DNA of 5,083 nucleotides from a bacterium (GTDB lineage: Bacteria > SM23-31 > JAUVVT01): contig JAUWXV010000266.1 in the NCBI GenBank assembly GCA_030616165.1, positions 1 to 5,083 of the forward strand, read 5' to 3'. The notes below the pieces were generated by a model that was not told the DNA's origin, searched no databases, and worked only from the letters and a program-made list of their open reading frames with translations. This document shows, piece after piece, positions 1 to 4,426 of the stretch (the stretch's first letter is position 1; the number at the start of each line of letters is the position of its first letter). The position numbers were made by a program, and so were the translations under genes.

Positions 1-68
1 ATACAAATATAAAAATTAAGGAACTTTTTTTATTTTCTCATTAAAAAAATGCTTAACTCCAGTCAAAT

Positions 69-91
69 TTTTTTGTAAAAATTACAAAAAA
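69..91. repeat. AT-rich perfect inverted repeat (hairpin)
   Basis: The arms TTTTTTGTAA (69-78) and TTACAAAAAA (82-91) pair over 10 bp around a 3-nt AAA loop. The hairpin lies in gene-free, very AT-rich DNA. It could be the remains of a terminator for a gene left of the window, but its stem has almost no G/C, so it may also be chance in AT-rich sequence. Apart from this and a 10-bp palindrome at 113-122, I see nothing of note in 1-189. Confidence 0.35.
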
Positions 92-189
92 GAACATATG
101 TTATTTAACATGGCACTAGTGCATTGTAACTCATTTAACTATTATTAATAATACAGTGATATAAAGATATTATTATAGGCTGTTTTGTG

Positions 190-209
190 GGAACACCTTA
201 GCCAGCAGA
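190..209. repeat. Short dispersed repeat, copy A (partner at 1763-1782)
   Basis: This 20-nt stretch beginning GGAACAC and containing GCCAGC matches 1763-1782 at 17 of 20 positions. It adjoins the 5' end of the ~140-bp repeat at 214-355 and may be its outer edge. The partner copy lies just after the Gfo/Idh gene and is not followed by the long repeat. Confidence 0.4.
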
Positions 210-213
210 AGTT

Positions 214-355
214 GGAATCCAGTAATATTTATGAGCTAAACAACGTATGGATTCCCCCGAGTACTCGGGGGAATGACAAGGTGGGGGTGGGAATGACAGT
301 TCTTGAATGATATTTTTGATTATTTTTGAATAAGTATTTTTATTAAATCCTATTA
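214..355 (+). repeat. ~140-bp dispersed repeat, copy 1, upstream of Gfo/Idh gene
   Basis: The segment is highly similar to 2909-3045. The first 18 nt (GGAATCCAGTAATATTTA) are identical. Positions 271-307 match 2962-2998 with one mismatch in 37, and the AT-rich 3' part is also recognisably shared. At its centre, 251-274 is a perfect 24-nt palindrome built from ATTCCCCCGAGT and its complement. The ATTCCC...GGGAAT pattern resembles the dRS3 repeats known from Neisseria and similar intergenic repeats of many uncultured bacteria; that likeness is from memory and does not imply common descent. The repeat ends 18 nt before the start codon at 374. Confidence 0.8.
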
Positions 356-356
356 A
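326..356 (+). promoter_or_regulatory. Weak candidate promoter at the 3' end of repeat copy 1
   Basis: TTGAAT (326-331) and TATTAA (351-356) resemble -35 and -10 boxes at a wide spacing of 19 nt. The same pair, at the same spacing, occurs in repeat copy 2 (TTGAAA 3017-3022, TATTAT 3042-3047). Transcription would begin close to 363, leaving an almost absent leader with the GGAG ribosome site at 363-366 near its 5' end. That weakens the call, and in AT-rich DNA such boxes occur by chance. Confidence 0.25.
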
Positions 357-373
357 GTAATTGGAGAAAGGAT

Positions 374-1738
374 ATGAAATCAATAAATCGGCGGGAGTTT
401 TTGAAGGGTTCAATAGGTGCTGCCACCGTTACGACACTGTCCCGTAAGAAAATTATTGGAGCAAATGATAAAGTTATCTTAGGAATAATGGGTGTTGGCG
501 GCAGGGGAGTTCAGTTGATAAGACATCTTATGAAAAGGTCTGATGTTAATATTAAATATATTTGTGATGCAGATACCCGCCGCTATGGGAGGGCAGCGGA
601 GGTTGTGGTAGAAGAGCATGGATATAAGCCGAAATTTGTGCAGGACTTTCGAGAGATGCTCAAAGATACCGAAGTCGATGCAGTTGTAAATGCAACTTCT
701 GACCGCTGGCATGCACTTGGCACAATTATGTCCTGTCAGGCAGGAAAAGACGTTTATGTAGAAAAACCGCTTTCACTCAGCATCTGGGACGGCAGAAAGA
801 TGGTTGAAGCGGCACGTAAATATAAGAGGGTGGTTCAAGTGGGCATTCAAAACCGCAGTGGTCCCGCTATTGAAAATGCCGTTGAGTATGTCCGTTCCGG
901 TAAACTTGGCGATATTTACCTTGCCCGTGTTTTCAATATGATGCTTCATAGTCCTATAACAAAAGCCAAAGAGGCACAGGTTCCGGAGGGTATAGATTAT
1001 GATTTATGGTGTGGTCCGTCGCCTATGCTTCCCTACCGCCCGGGCAGTTGGTGGCAGGGATTGTGGGATTTTTATTGTGGTGCTATTCCCGGTGATTTGG
1101 CTCATCAAATGGATGTGGTTCGATACCTGATTGGCAAGACATATCCGGATACTGTTTCCCATTCAGGAGGGGTTTTCTATCTCAAGGATGGACGAGAACA
1201 ACCGGATACACAGTTTGCAACTTACGAGTTCGGCAATCTTACATTACTTTCCGAATCGGCTCTCTGGGCACCATATATGCATAAAATCCCCGGCAGTGTG
1301 CGAGATTCAGACCAGTTTCCAAACTGGCAGTTTACCTCCACGAAGGTAGAGATATGCGGGACTGAAGGCTTTATGCAATTTGGAAGACACGGAGGAGGAT
1401 GGCAGGTTTATGCTGCAAAGAAATCCAGCAGCGGTGGAGGTTGGGAGACAGGAACCCAGGAAAATGAATTAATTGCTTCAGAATACAGCCGTCAAGGCAC
1501 CGATAATAATATTGAAAATTTCATCAGTTGTATCCACAGCCGCAAAAAATCCAAAGCCGATGTTGAAGAAGCCCATCTTTCGACGCTGCTGTGTCATCTT
1601 GCTAATATCTCATACCGGGTGGGAAACCGGAAACTAAAATTTGACGGAAAAACTGAAACATTCTTAGATGATGCAGAAGCGAATAAATATTTAAAAGCCA
1701 ACTACAGGGAACCATGGGTTATACCAGATGAAGTATAA
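374..1738 (+). CDS. Tat-exported Gfo/Idh/MocA family oxidoreductase
   Basis: This is a 454-residue NAD(P)-dependent oxidoreductase of the Gfo/Idh/MocA family, whose members mostly act on sugars, inositols and their derivatives; the substrate here cannot be read from sequence. Residues 6-12 are a twin-arginine motif, R-R-E-F-L-K-G, followed by a short uncharged stretch. This predicts folded export by the Tat pathway, as is usual in the planctomycete/verrucomicrobial type. The Rossmann motif G-I-M-G-V-G-G-R-G is at 37-45, the family E-K-P signature at 130-132, and the likely catalytic His and Asp at 244 and 247 (G-D-L-A-H-Q-M-D). The C-terminus, Y-R-E-P-W-V-I-P, is typical of full-length members, so the gene looks intact. 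GGAG at 363-366 lies 7 nt before the ATG and supports this start. No partner gene is adjacent: the next gene is 215 bp away and metabolically unrelated. Confidence 0.93.
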   Translation: MKSINRREFLKGSIGAATVTTLSRKKIIGANDKVILGIMGVGGRGVQLIRHLMKRSDVNIKYICDADTRRYGRAAEVVVEEHGYKPKFVQDFREMLKDTEVDAVVNATSDRWHALGTIMSCQAGKDVYVEKPLSLSIWDGRKMVEAARKYKRVVQVGIQNRSGPAIENAVEYVRSGKLGDIYLARVFNMMLHSPITKAKEAQVPEGIDYDLWCGPSPMLPYRPGSWWQGLWDFYCGAIPGDLAHQMDVVRYLIGKTYPDTVSHSGGVFYLKDGREQPDTQFATYEFGNLTLLSESALWAPYMHKIPGSVRDSDQFPNWQFTSTKVEICGTEGFMQFGRHGGGWQVYAAKKSSSGGGWETGTQENELIASEYSRQGTDNNIENFISCIHSRKKSKADVEEAHLSTLLCHLANISYRVGNRKLKFDGKTETFLDDAEANKYLKANYREPWVIPDEV

Positions 1739-1762
1739 CAAGGATAGTCGATATATTGTTAA

Positions 1763-1782
1763 GGAACACTTTCGCCAGCGGA
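1763..1782. repeat. Short dispersed repeat, copy B (partner at 190-209)
   Basis: It matches 190-209 at 17 of 20 positions (GGAACAC, then GCCAGC). It is followed by a 6-bp inverted repeat, GGACAA (1794-1799) and TTGTCC (1809-1814). This small cluster follows the stop codon of the Gfo/Idh gene. There is no T tract, so it does not look like a standard intrinsic terminator. Confidence 0.4.
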
Positions 1783-1822
1783 GAATTTCTGAAGGACAAA
1801 TGAGAGGGTTGTCCCTACATAG

Positions 1823-1851
1823 TTGTGGAAATTAAACTAAGTTAATATATT
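1823..1851 (+). promoter_or_regulatory. Candidate promoter for the dehydratase small-subunit gene
   Basis: TTGTGG (1823-1828) and TATATT (1846-1851) are separated by 17 nt, the optimum for a housekeeping sigma-70-type promoter. The -10 box lies inside a 12-nt palindrome, TTAATATATTAA (1842-1853), which could be an operator. Transcription would start near 1858 and give a leader of about 95 nt containing the stem-loop at 1867-1906. The boxes are imperfect and the region is AT-rich, so this is a suggestion only. Confidence 0.35.
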
Positions 1852-1866
1852 AAATGCACTTATTTA

Positions 1867-1906
1867 GGCAAAAAGATTTAAAAACGAAATTTTTAGACTT
1901 TTTGCC
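1867..1906 (+). promoter_or_regulatory. 40-nt stem-loop in the leader of the dehydratase gene
   Basis: GGCAAAAAG (1867-1875) pairs perfectly with CTTTTTGCC (1898-1906). Inside it, TAAAAA (1879-1884) pairs with TTTTTA (1890-1895), so the two stems are separated only by a small internal loop. No T run follows, so it is a poor intrinsic terminator. It lies about 48 nt before the ATG at 1954, inside the leader predicted from the promoter at 1823-1851. It may stabilise or regulate the transcript. I do not recognise a known riboswitch. Confidence 0.45.
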
Positions 1907-1953
1907 GTGTCATCTTCAATGAAAAGAAAGTAAATCTACGGGGATAAAAAATT

Positions 1954-2457
1954 ATGATAATAAAAGGGAAAGTCTGGAAATACGGAGATAATATTAATAC
2001 GGATATTATTTATCCGGGTAAATATACATATATGAGATATTCGCCTGAAGAGATGGCGGAGCATGCCCTTGAGGGGCTTGACCCGAAATTTGCAAGTAAT
2101 GTCCGAAAGGGCGATGTCATAGCGGCAGGTAAAAACTTCGGATGCGGCAGTTCAAGGGAACAGGCTGTTCAATGTTTAAAGTATGCCGGTGTTGAAGCGG
2201 TTATCGGAAAGTCGTTTGCCCGAATATTTTTCAGGAATGCTGTTAACAATGGGCTTCTGGTTATAGAATCACAAGAAGCAGCGGAAAATTTGTTAAATGG
2301 TGAAGAGATTTCCATAGATACAGAACAGGGAGTGATAAAAACTAACAATAAAGTTTTTAAGTTCACCTCTCTGCCCGAGTTTTTTGCTGAAATCATTAAA
2401 TGTGGAGGTATAATTCCTTATACACAGAAGAGACTTAAGACAGGAAATGAATTGTAA
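1954..2457 (+). CDS. leuD: LeuD-like 3-isopropylmalate/homoaconitate dehydratase small subunit
   Basis: This 167-residue protein is the swivel-domain subunit of a two-subunit aconitase-superfamily hydro-lyase. With a large [4Fe-4S] subunit (LeuC type), it would isomerise 2-isopropylmalate to 3-isopropylmalate or act on a related tricarboxylate. The family features are N-terminal G-K-V-W-K-Y-G-D-N-I-N-T-D-I-I-Y-P (residues 5-21), G-K-N-F-G-C-G-S-S-R-E-Q (59-70) with substrate-binding S-S-R, and S-F-A-R-I-F-F-R-N (87-95). The length fits the short archaeal-type LeuD/DmdB/homoaconitase group, not the ~200-residue proteobacterial LeuD. The specificity loop after the N-terminal strand reads Y-T-Y-M-R-Y (24-29), unlike the Y-L-x-x loops I recall for both IPM isomerase and homoaconitase, so leucine biosynthesis is not certain. 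GGGGA at 1940-1944 is a modest ribosome site. No large-subunit gene is adjacent. A dehydrogenase for the following reaction type is 612 bp downstream. Confidence 0.9.
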   Translation: MIIKGKVWKYGDNINTDIIYPGKYTYMRYSPEEMAEHALEGLDPKFASNVRKGDVIAAGKNFGCGSSREQAVQCLKYAGVEAVIGKSFARIFFRNAVNNGLLVIESQEAAENLLNGEEISIDTEQGVIKTNNKVFKFTSLPEFFAEIIKCGGIIPYTQKRLKTGNEL

Positions 2458-2492
2458 TTTTGATAAAATTTTGTAAATCCCCCGATTATTAC

Positions 2493-2526
2493 GGTCAGAC
2501 CCCAAGGCAAGCAAGAATGTCTGACC
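2493..2526. repeat. Inverted repeat after the dehydratase gene
   Basis: GGTCAGAC (2493-2500) is the exact complement of GTCTGACC (2519-2526), with an 18-nt loop. The right side, AATGTCTGACCTAC, closely resembles AATGTCTGTCCTAC in the 24-bp repeat at 5015-5038, so this is probably a diverged member of the same dispersed family. No T tract follows directly, so a terminator role is unproven. Confidence 0.45.
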
Positions 2527-2724
2527 TACTATTGATATAAGTGTTTCATAACAAATATATGATTATATACTTTTAAAAAAGTGGAAGTAACGAAGTTAAA
2601 GTAGAATATTTTTTAAAATAAAAATTAACCAAAGTTTTTTTTAAACCAGGATTATTCATAAATTTTACATTTTTAGTGAATAACCTGTATCCATATATAC
2701 ATATAAGTGTATTTGATTTTGTTA

Positions 2725-2811
2725 TGTCAGGCGAAGGCGAGACATCCCGTATTTTGAGATTTCTCGACTCCGCCTCCCCCGCTGACGGGGAGGACTCCGC
2801 TCGAAATGACA
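2725..2811. repeat. GC-rich intergenic repeat with internal hairpin
   Basis: This block is clearly richer in G/C than its AT-rich flanks. It is bounded by TGTCA (2725-2729) and TGACA (2807-2811). Inside, CCTCCCC (2773-2779) pairs with GGGGAGG (2787-2793), and the motif GACTCCGC is partly repeated on the two sides. It looks like a member of the widespread GAGATTTCTCGACT...GCTCGAAATGACA repeat type, here with an insertion at its centre. Between this block and the repeat at 2909, a small inverted repeat, GTGTTG/CAACAC (2884-2897), is also present. No gene is supported anywhere in 2458-3069. Confidence 0.5.
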
Positions 2812-2908
2812 GGTGAGTGTGAGAGCCCGCAGTTGCAGGGGGATTTAGGTCGTCCGCTGAAAGTGGATCCAAATGACACGGAGGTGTTGTGCAACACTCA
2901 CGAAAGAG

Positions 2909-3045
2909 GGAATCCAGTAATATTTAGGGGCTGAACAATGTATGGATTCCCGCTTTCGCGGGAATGACAAGGTGGGGGCGGGAATGACAGTTCTTGAAAA
3001 ATATTTTTAAATATTTTTGAAAAAGTATTTTCGTGAAACCCTATT
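2909..3045 (+). repeat. ~140-bp dispersed repeat, copy 2, upstream of dehydrogenase gene
   Basis: This is the same repeat, in the same orientation, as 214-355. Its central hairpin is changed but still pairs: ATTCCCGC (2946-2953) with GCGGGAAT (2958-2965), loop TTTC. Changes on both sides of the stem relative to copy 1 keep the pairing, which suggests that the structure matters or that the two copies were drawn from different subfamilies. It ends 24 nt before the ATG at 3070, close to the 18 nt seen for copy 1. It carries the same TTGAAA...TATTAT pair with 19-nt spacing. Confidence 0.8.
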
Positions 3046-3047
3046 AT
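3017..3047 (+). promoter_or_regulatory. Weak candidate promoter at the 3' end of repeat copy 2
   Basis: TTGAAA (3017-3022) and TATTAT (3042-3047) could serve as -35 and -10 boxes, with a long spacing of 19 nt. Transcription would start about 15 nt before the ATG at 3070. The leader has no convincing Shine-Dalgarno sequence beyond GAG at 3062-3064. The matching arrangement at 326-356 is the main reason to mention it. Confidence 0.27.
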
Positions 3048-3069
3048 TTTAAATAAGATTTGAGATAAA

Positions 3070-4083
3070 ATGGCGAAGTATAAAATTTCTCTTCTCCCTG
3101 GAGATGGTATTGGAAGGGATGTAATGGATGCTGCGGAGATAATTCTTGATGGGATTTCACTTGATGCTGAATACAAAGCCGGAGATATTGGGTGGGAATT
3201 CTGGAAAAATGAGGGGAATCCTCTTCCTGAAAGGACATTGGAGATGCTCAAAGGTTGTGATTGTGCCCTTTTTGGTGCAATTACTTCAAAGCCAAAAGAG
3301 GAAGCCGAAAAAGAATTAAATATAAACCTTGAGAATAAGGGATATATTTATACCAGTCCGATAGTAAAACTGCGGAAAGAATTTGACCTTTACGCTAACG
3401 TTAGACCATGCAAATCGTTTCCCGCCAACCCGCTTAATTACAGGGATGATATAGATATTGTAATATTCCGAGAAAATACAGAGGATTTATACAGCGGAGT
3501 TGAATTCTATCCACTTCCTGAAGAGGTAATGCAAGTTCTATTGAAGTATAATGCGAATATGAGAAAATATTCAGATGTAGCACTTGATGAAATTGCACTT
3601 TCGTGCCGAATTCTGACTAAAAACGGATGCAGGAGAATAATAAAGTCAGCCTTTGAATATGCAGAGAAAAATGGGTATAAATCGGTTACCGTAGTTGAAA
3701 AACCTAATGTAATCAGAGAAACAAGCGGTATGATGATTCGAGAAGCCAGAGATATCGCAAGTAATTATCCCGAGATTGAACACTGGGAAACAAACGTCGA
3801 TGCGATGGCAATGTGGCTTGTAAAAAATCCTCAGAATTACAGTGTAATTGCAACTTCCAATATGTTCGGGGATATAATTTCAGACCTATGTGCCCAACTG
3901 GTTGGAGGACTTGGCTTTGCATCAAGCGGTAATATAGGCGATAAGTTTGCCGTTTTTGAGCCGACTCATGGGTCAGCACCAAAGTATGCCGGTCAATATA
4001 AGGTCAATCCAATTGCAATGATACTTTCGGTTAAACTTATGCTCGAATACCTCAGTGAAAATTCTATGTCAGAAATATTGTAA
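3070..4083 (+). CDS. Isocitrate/isopropylmalate dehydrogenase family protein, C-terminus cut by TAA
   Basis: This is a beta-decarboxylating dehydrogenase that oxidises a 2-hydroxy acid and releases CO2, using a divalent metal. The 337 residues include L-P-G-D-G-I-G (9-15), the substrate-arginine segment L-R-K-E-F-D-L-Y-A-N-V-R-P (101-113), R-E-N-T-E-D-L-Y (134-141, catalytic Tyr141), catalytic Lys211, and metal-binding Asp244, Asp268 and Asp272. Residues S-P-I before the first Arg (96-98) match my recollection of archaeal homoisocitrate dehydrogenase AksF, not the S-x-N of true isocitrate dehydrogenase. In contrast, H-G-S-A-P-K-Y-A-G-Q-Y-K-V (300-312) carries Lys305, Tyr306 and Val312, the equivalents of the NADP-binding Lys344, Tyr345 and Val351 of E. 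coli Icd. The substrate is therefore uncertain: isopropylmalate, methylmalate, homoisocitrate or isocitrate. The frame stops at TAA 4081-4083, before the conserved C-terminal segment, which is present just downstream in the same frame. Family membership is certain; functional state is not. Confidence 0.9.
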   Translation: MAKYKISLLPGDGIGRDVMDAAEIILDGISLDAEYKAGDIGWEFWKNEGNPLPERTLEMLKGCDCALFGAITSKPKEEAEKELNINLENKGYIYTSPIVKLRKEFDLYANVRPCKSFPANPLNYRDDIDIVIFRENTEDLYSGVEFYPLPEEVMQVLLKYNANMRKYSDVALDEIALSCRILTKNGCRRIIKSAFEYAEKNGYKSVTVVEKPNVIRETSGMMIREARDIASNYPEIEHWETNVDAMAMWLVKNPQNYSVIATSNMFGDIISDLCAQLVGGLGFASSGNIGDKFAVFEPTHGSAPKYAGQYKVNPIAMILSVKLMLEYLSENSMSEIL

Positions 4084-4188
4084 AAGGAAGTTGTTAATGT
4101 TATTAAAGAGTGGAAGGTTAAAACTTATGACCTGGGAGGAAATAGTTCTACAATTGAAGTTGCCAAGGAGATAAGTTACTTTCTTTGA
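4081..4188 (+). pseudogene. In-frame C-terminal remainder of the dehydrogenase behind a TAA stop
   Basis: Reading on from the TAA in the same frame gives 34 sense codons before TGA at 4186-4188. They encode V-I-K-E-W-K-V-K-T-Y-D-L-G-G-N-S-S-T and then E-V-A-K-E-I. This is the normal C-terminal segment of the family (compare T-P-D-L-G-G in AksF and T-Y-D-F in E. coli Icd), with no insertion or deletion needed. The full reading would be 372 codons counting the TAA, a usual family length. The Tyr at 4126-4128 aligns with E. coli Tyr391, which helps bind the NADP 2'-phosphate. One base change (for example from AAA, GAA or CAA) explains the stop. A recent nonsense mutation or a sequencing error is likelier than readthrough, because TAA is also the normal stop of the other three genes here. 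Confidence 0.85.
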
Positions 4189-4189
4189 A

Positions 4190-4215
4190 CTTACTTCTTT
4201 TGAAAAAGAAGTAAG
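4190..4215 (+). terminator. 11-bp hairpin right after the dehydrogenase frame
   Basis: CTTACTTCTTT (4190-4200) pairs perfectly with AAAGAAGTAAG (4205-4215) around a TGAA loop. It begins one base after the TGA at 4188, which fits the end of the full-length dehydrogenase better than its truncated form. The stem is AT-rich and no T tract follows, so it may be an mRNA 3'-end stabiliser or a repeat and not an efficient terminator. Confidence 0.4.
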
Positions 4216-4232
4216 CAAGAAAACTTTGACTT

Positions 4233-4270
4233 ATTTCTCATTCCCCCGATTGCTCGGGGGAATGAGAAAT
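4233..4270 (+). repeat. 17-bp perfect hairpin of the ATTCCC...GGGAAT type
   Basis: The arms 4233-4249 and 4254-4270 are perfect 17-nt complements around a TTGC loop. Their core, ATTCCCCCGA/TCGGGGGAAT, is identical to the stem in the repeat at 251-274, but the rest of the 140-bp repeat is absent here. The stable stem could end transcription from the dehydrogenase gene or block read-through into the membrane-protein gene, though it is followed by only scattered T residues. It is thus the core of a dispersed repeat family that also occurs at 251-274 and 2946-2965. Confidence 0.7.
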
Positions 4271-4297
4271 TGTTCAACTTTATTAAACTTTTGGAAA

Positions 4298-4340
4298 TTG
4301 AAGAATAGTAGAATACTTAAAGGTATAAAATAAAGGAGGA
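4298..4340 (+). promoter_or_regulatory. Possible promoter and strong ribosome site for membrane-protein gene
   Basis: AAAGGAGGA at 4332-4340 is a near-perfect Shine-Dalgarno sequence, the best in the window. The first canonical start in the long frame, ATG 4427, is 86 nt further on and too far to use it. Eight nt after it lies ATT 4349, then ATT 4352, both in frame with the membrane protein. TTGAAG (4298-4303) and TATAAA (4324-4329) might be promoter boxes, but their 20-nt spacing is poor and the -10 box would place the transcript start at or inside the Shine-Dalgarno region, so the promoter part is weak. The ribosome site itself is convincing. Confidence 0.5.
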
Positions 4341-4348
4341 GACTAAAG

Positions 4349-4426
4349 ATTATTGAGCAAATTCTCAAGGAATTAAAAGAACACAGTCCATTCACTATTT
4401 TTGGTGCTGTTACGGGGATAATTATT
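4349..4426 (+). other. Probable N-terminal extension of the membrane protein, from an ATT start
   Basis: The frame of the membrane protein is open upstream of ATG 4427 back to TAA 4331-4333. From ATT 4349 it reads I-I-E-Q-I-L-K-E-L-K-E-H-S-P-F-T-I-F-G-A and on into V-T-G-I-I-I before the Met of 4427. The sequence is a charged amphipathic N-terminus followed by the first half of a membrane segment that ATG 4427 would cut in two. With the Shine-Dalgarno sequence 8 nt upstream, ATT 4349 or ATT 4352 is the likely start. ATT is a rare but real initiator (E. coli infC). The alternative is that an original ATG was mutated or misread. No ATG, GTG or TTG lies in frame here. Confidence 0.65.

Noticed and set aside
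113-122. 10-bp palindrome GCACTAGTGC
   Set aside because: It could be an operator, but one short palindrome far from any start codon has no supporting context.
198-413. Minus-strand frame of 71 codons containing F-P-P-P-P-C-H-S
   Set aside because: It is the translation of repeat copy 1. Such repeats give well-known spurious proteins with C-H-S-R-E-S-G-N-P-like strings, and it overlaps the start of a solid gene.
1919-1933. Four-codon leader peptide ATG...TAA (M-K-R-K)
   Set aside because: It has no ribosome site, no amino acid bias toward a regulated pathway, and is short enough to be chance.
2573-2872. Minus-strand frame of 99 codons in the large gap
   Set aside because: It runs through AT-rich spacer and the GC-rich repeat at 2725-2811. 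Its composition changes abruptly at the repeat edge and no protein family is recognisable.
2898-3251. Minus-strand frame of 117 codons with C-H-S-R-E-S-G-N-P
   Set aside because: It is a translation of repeat copy 2 plus the antisense of the dehydrogenase gene. It has no family features and is the classic repeat artefact.
3713-3982. Antisense frame inside the dehydrogenase gene, and similar ones inside the other genes
   Set aside because: They are shadows of strongly supported + strand genes and show no independent coding features.
4081-4083. TAA reassigned as a sense codon
   Set aside because: The other three genes all end sensibly at TAA with nothing homologous behind it, so the standard meaning of TAA holds here.
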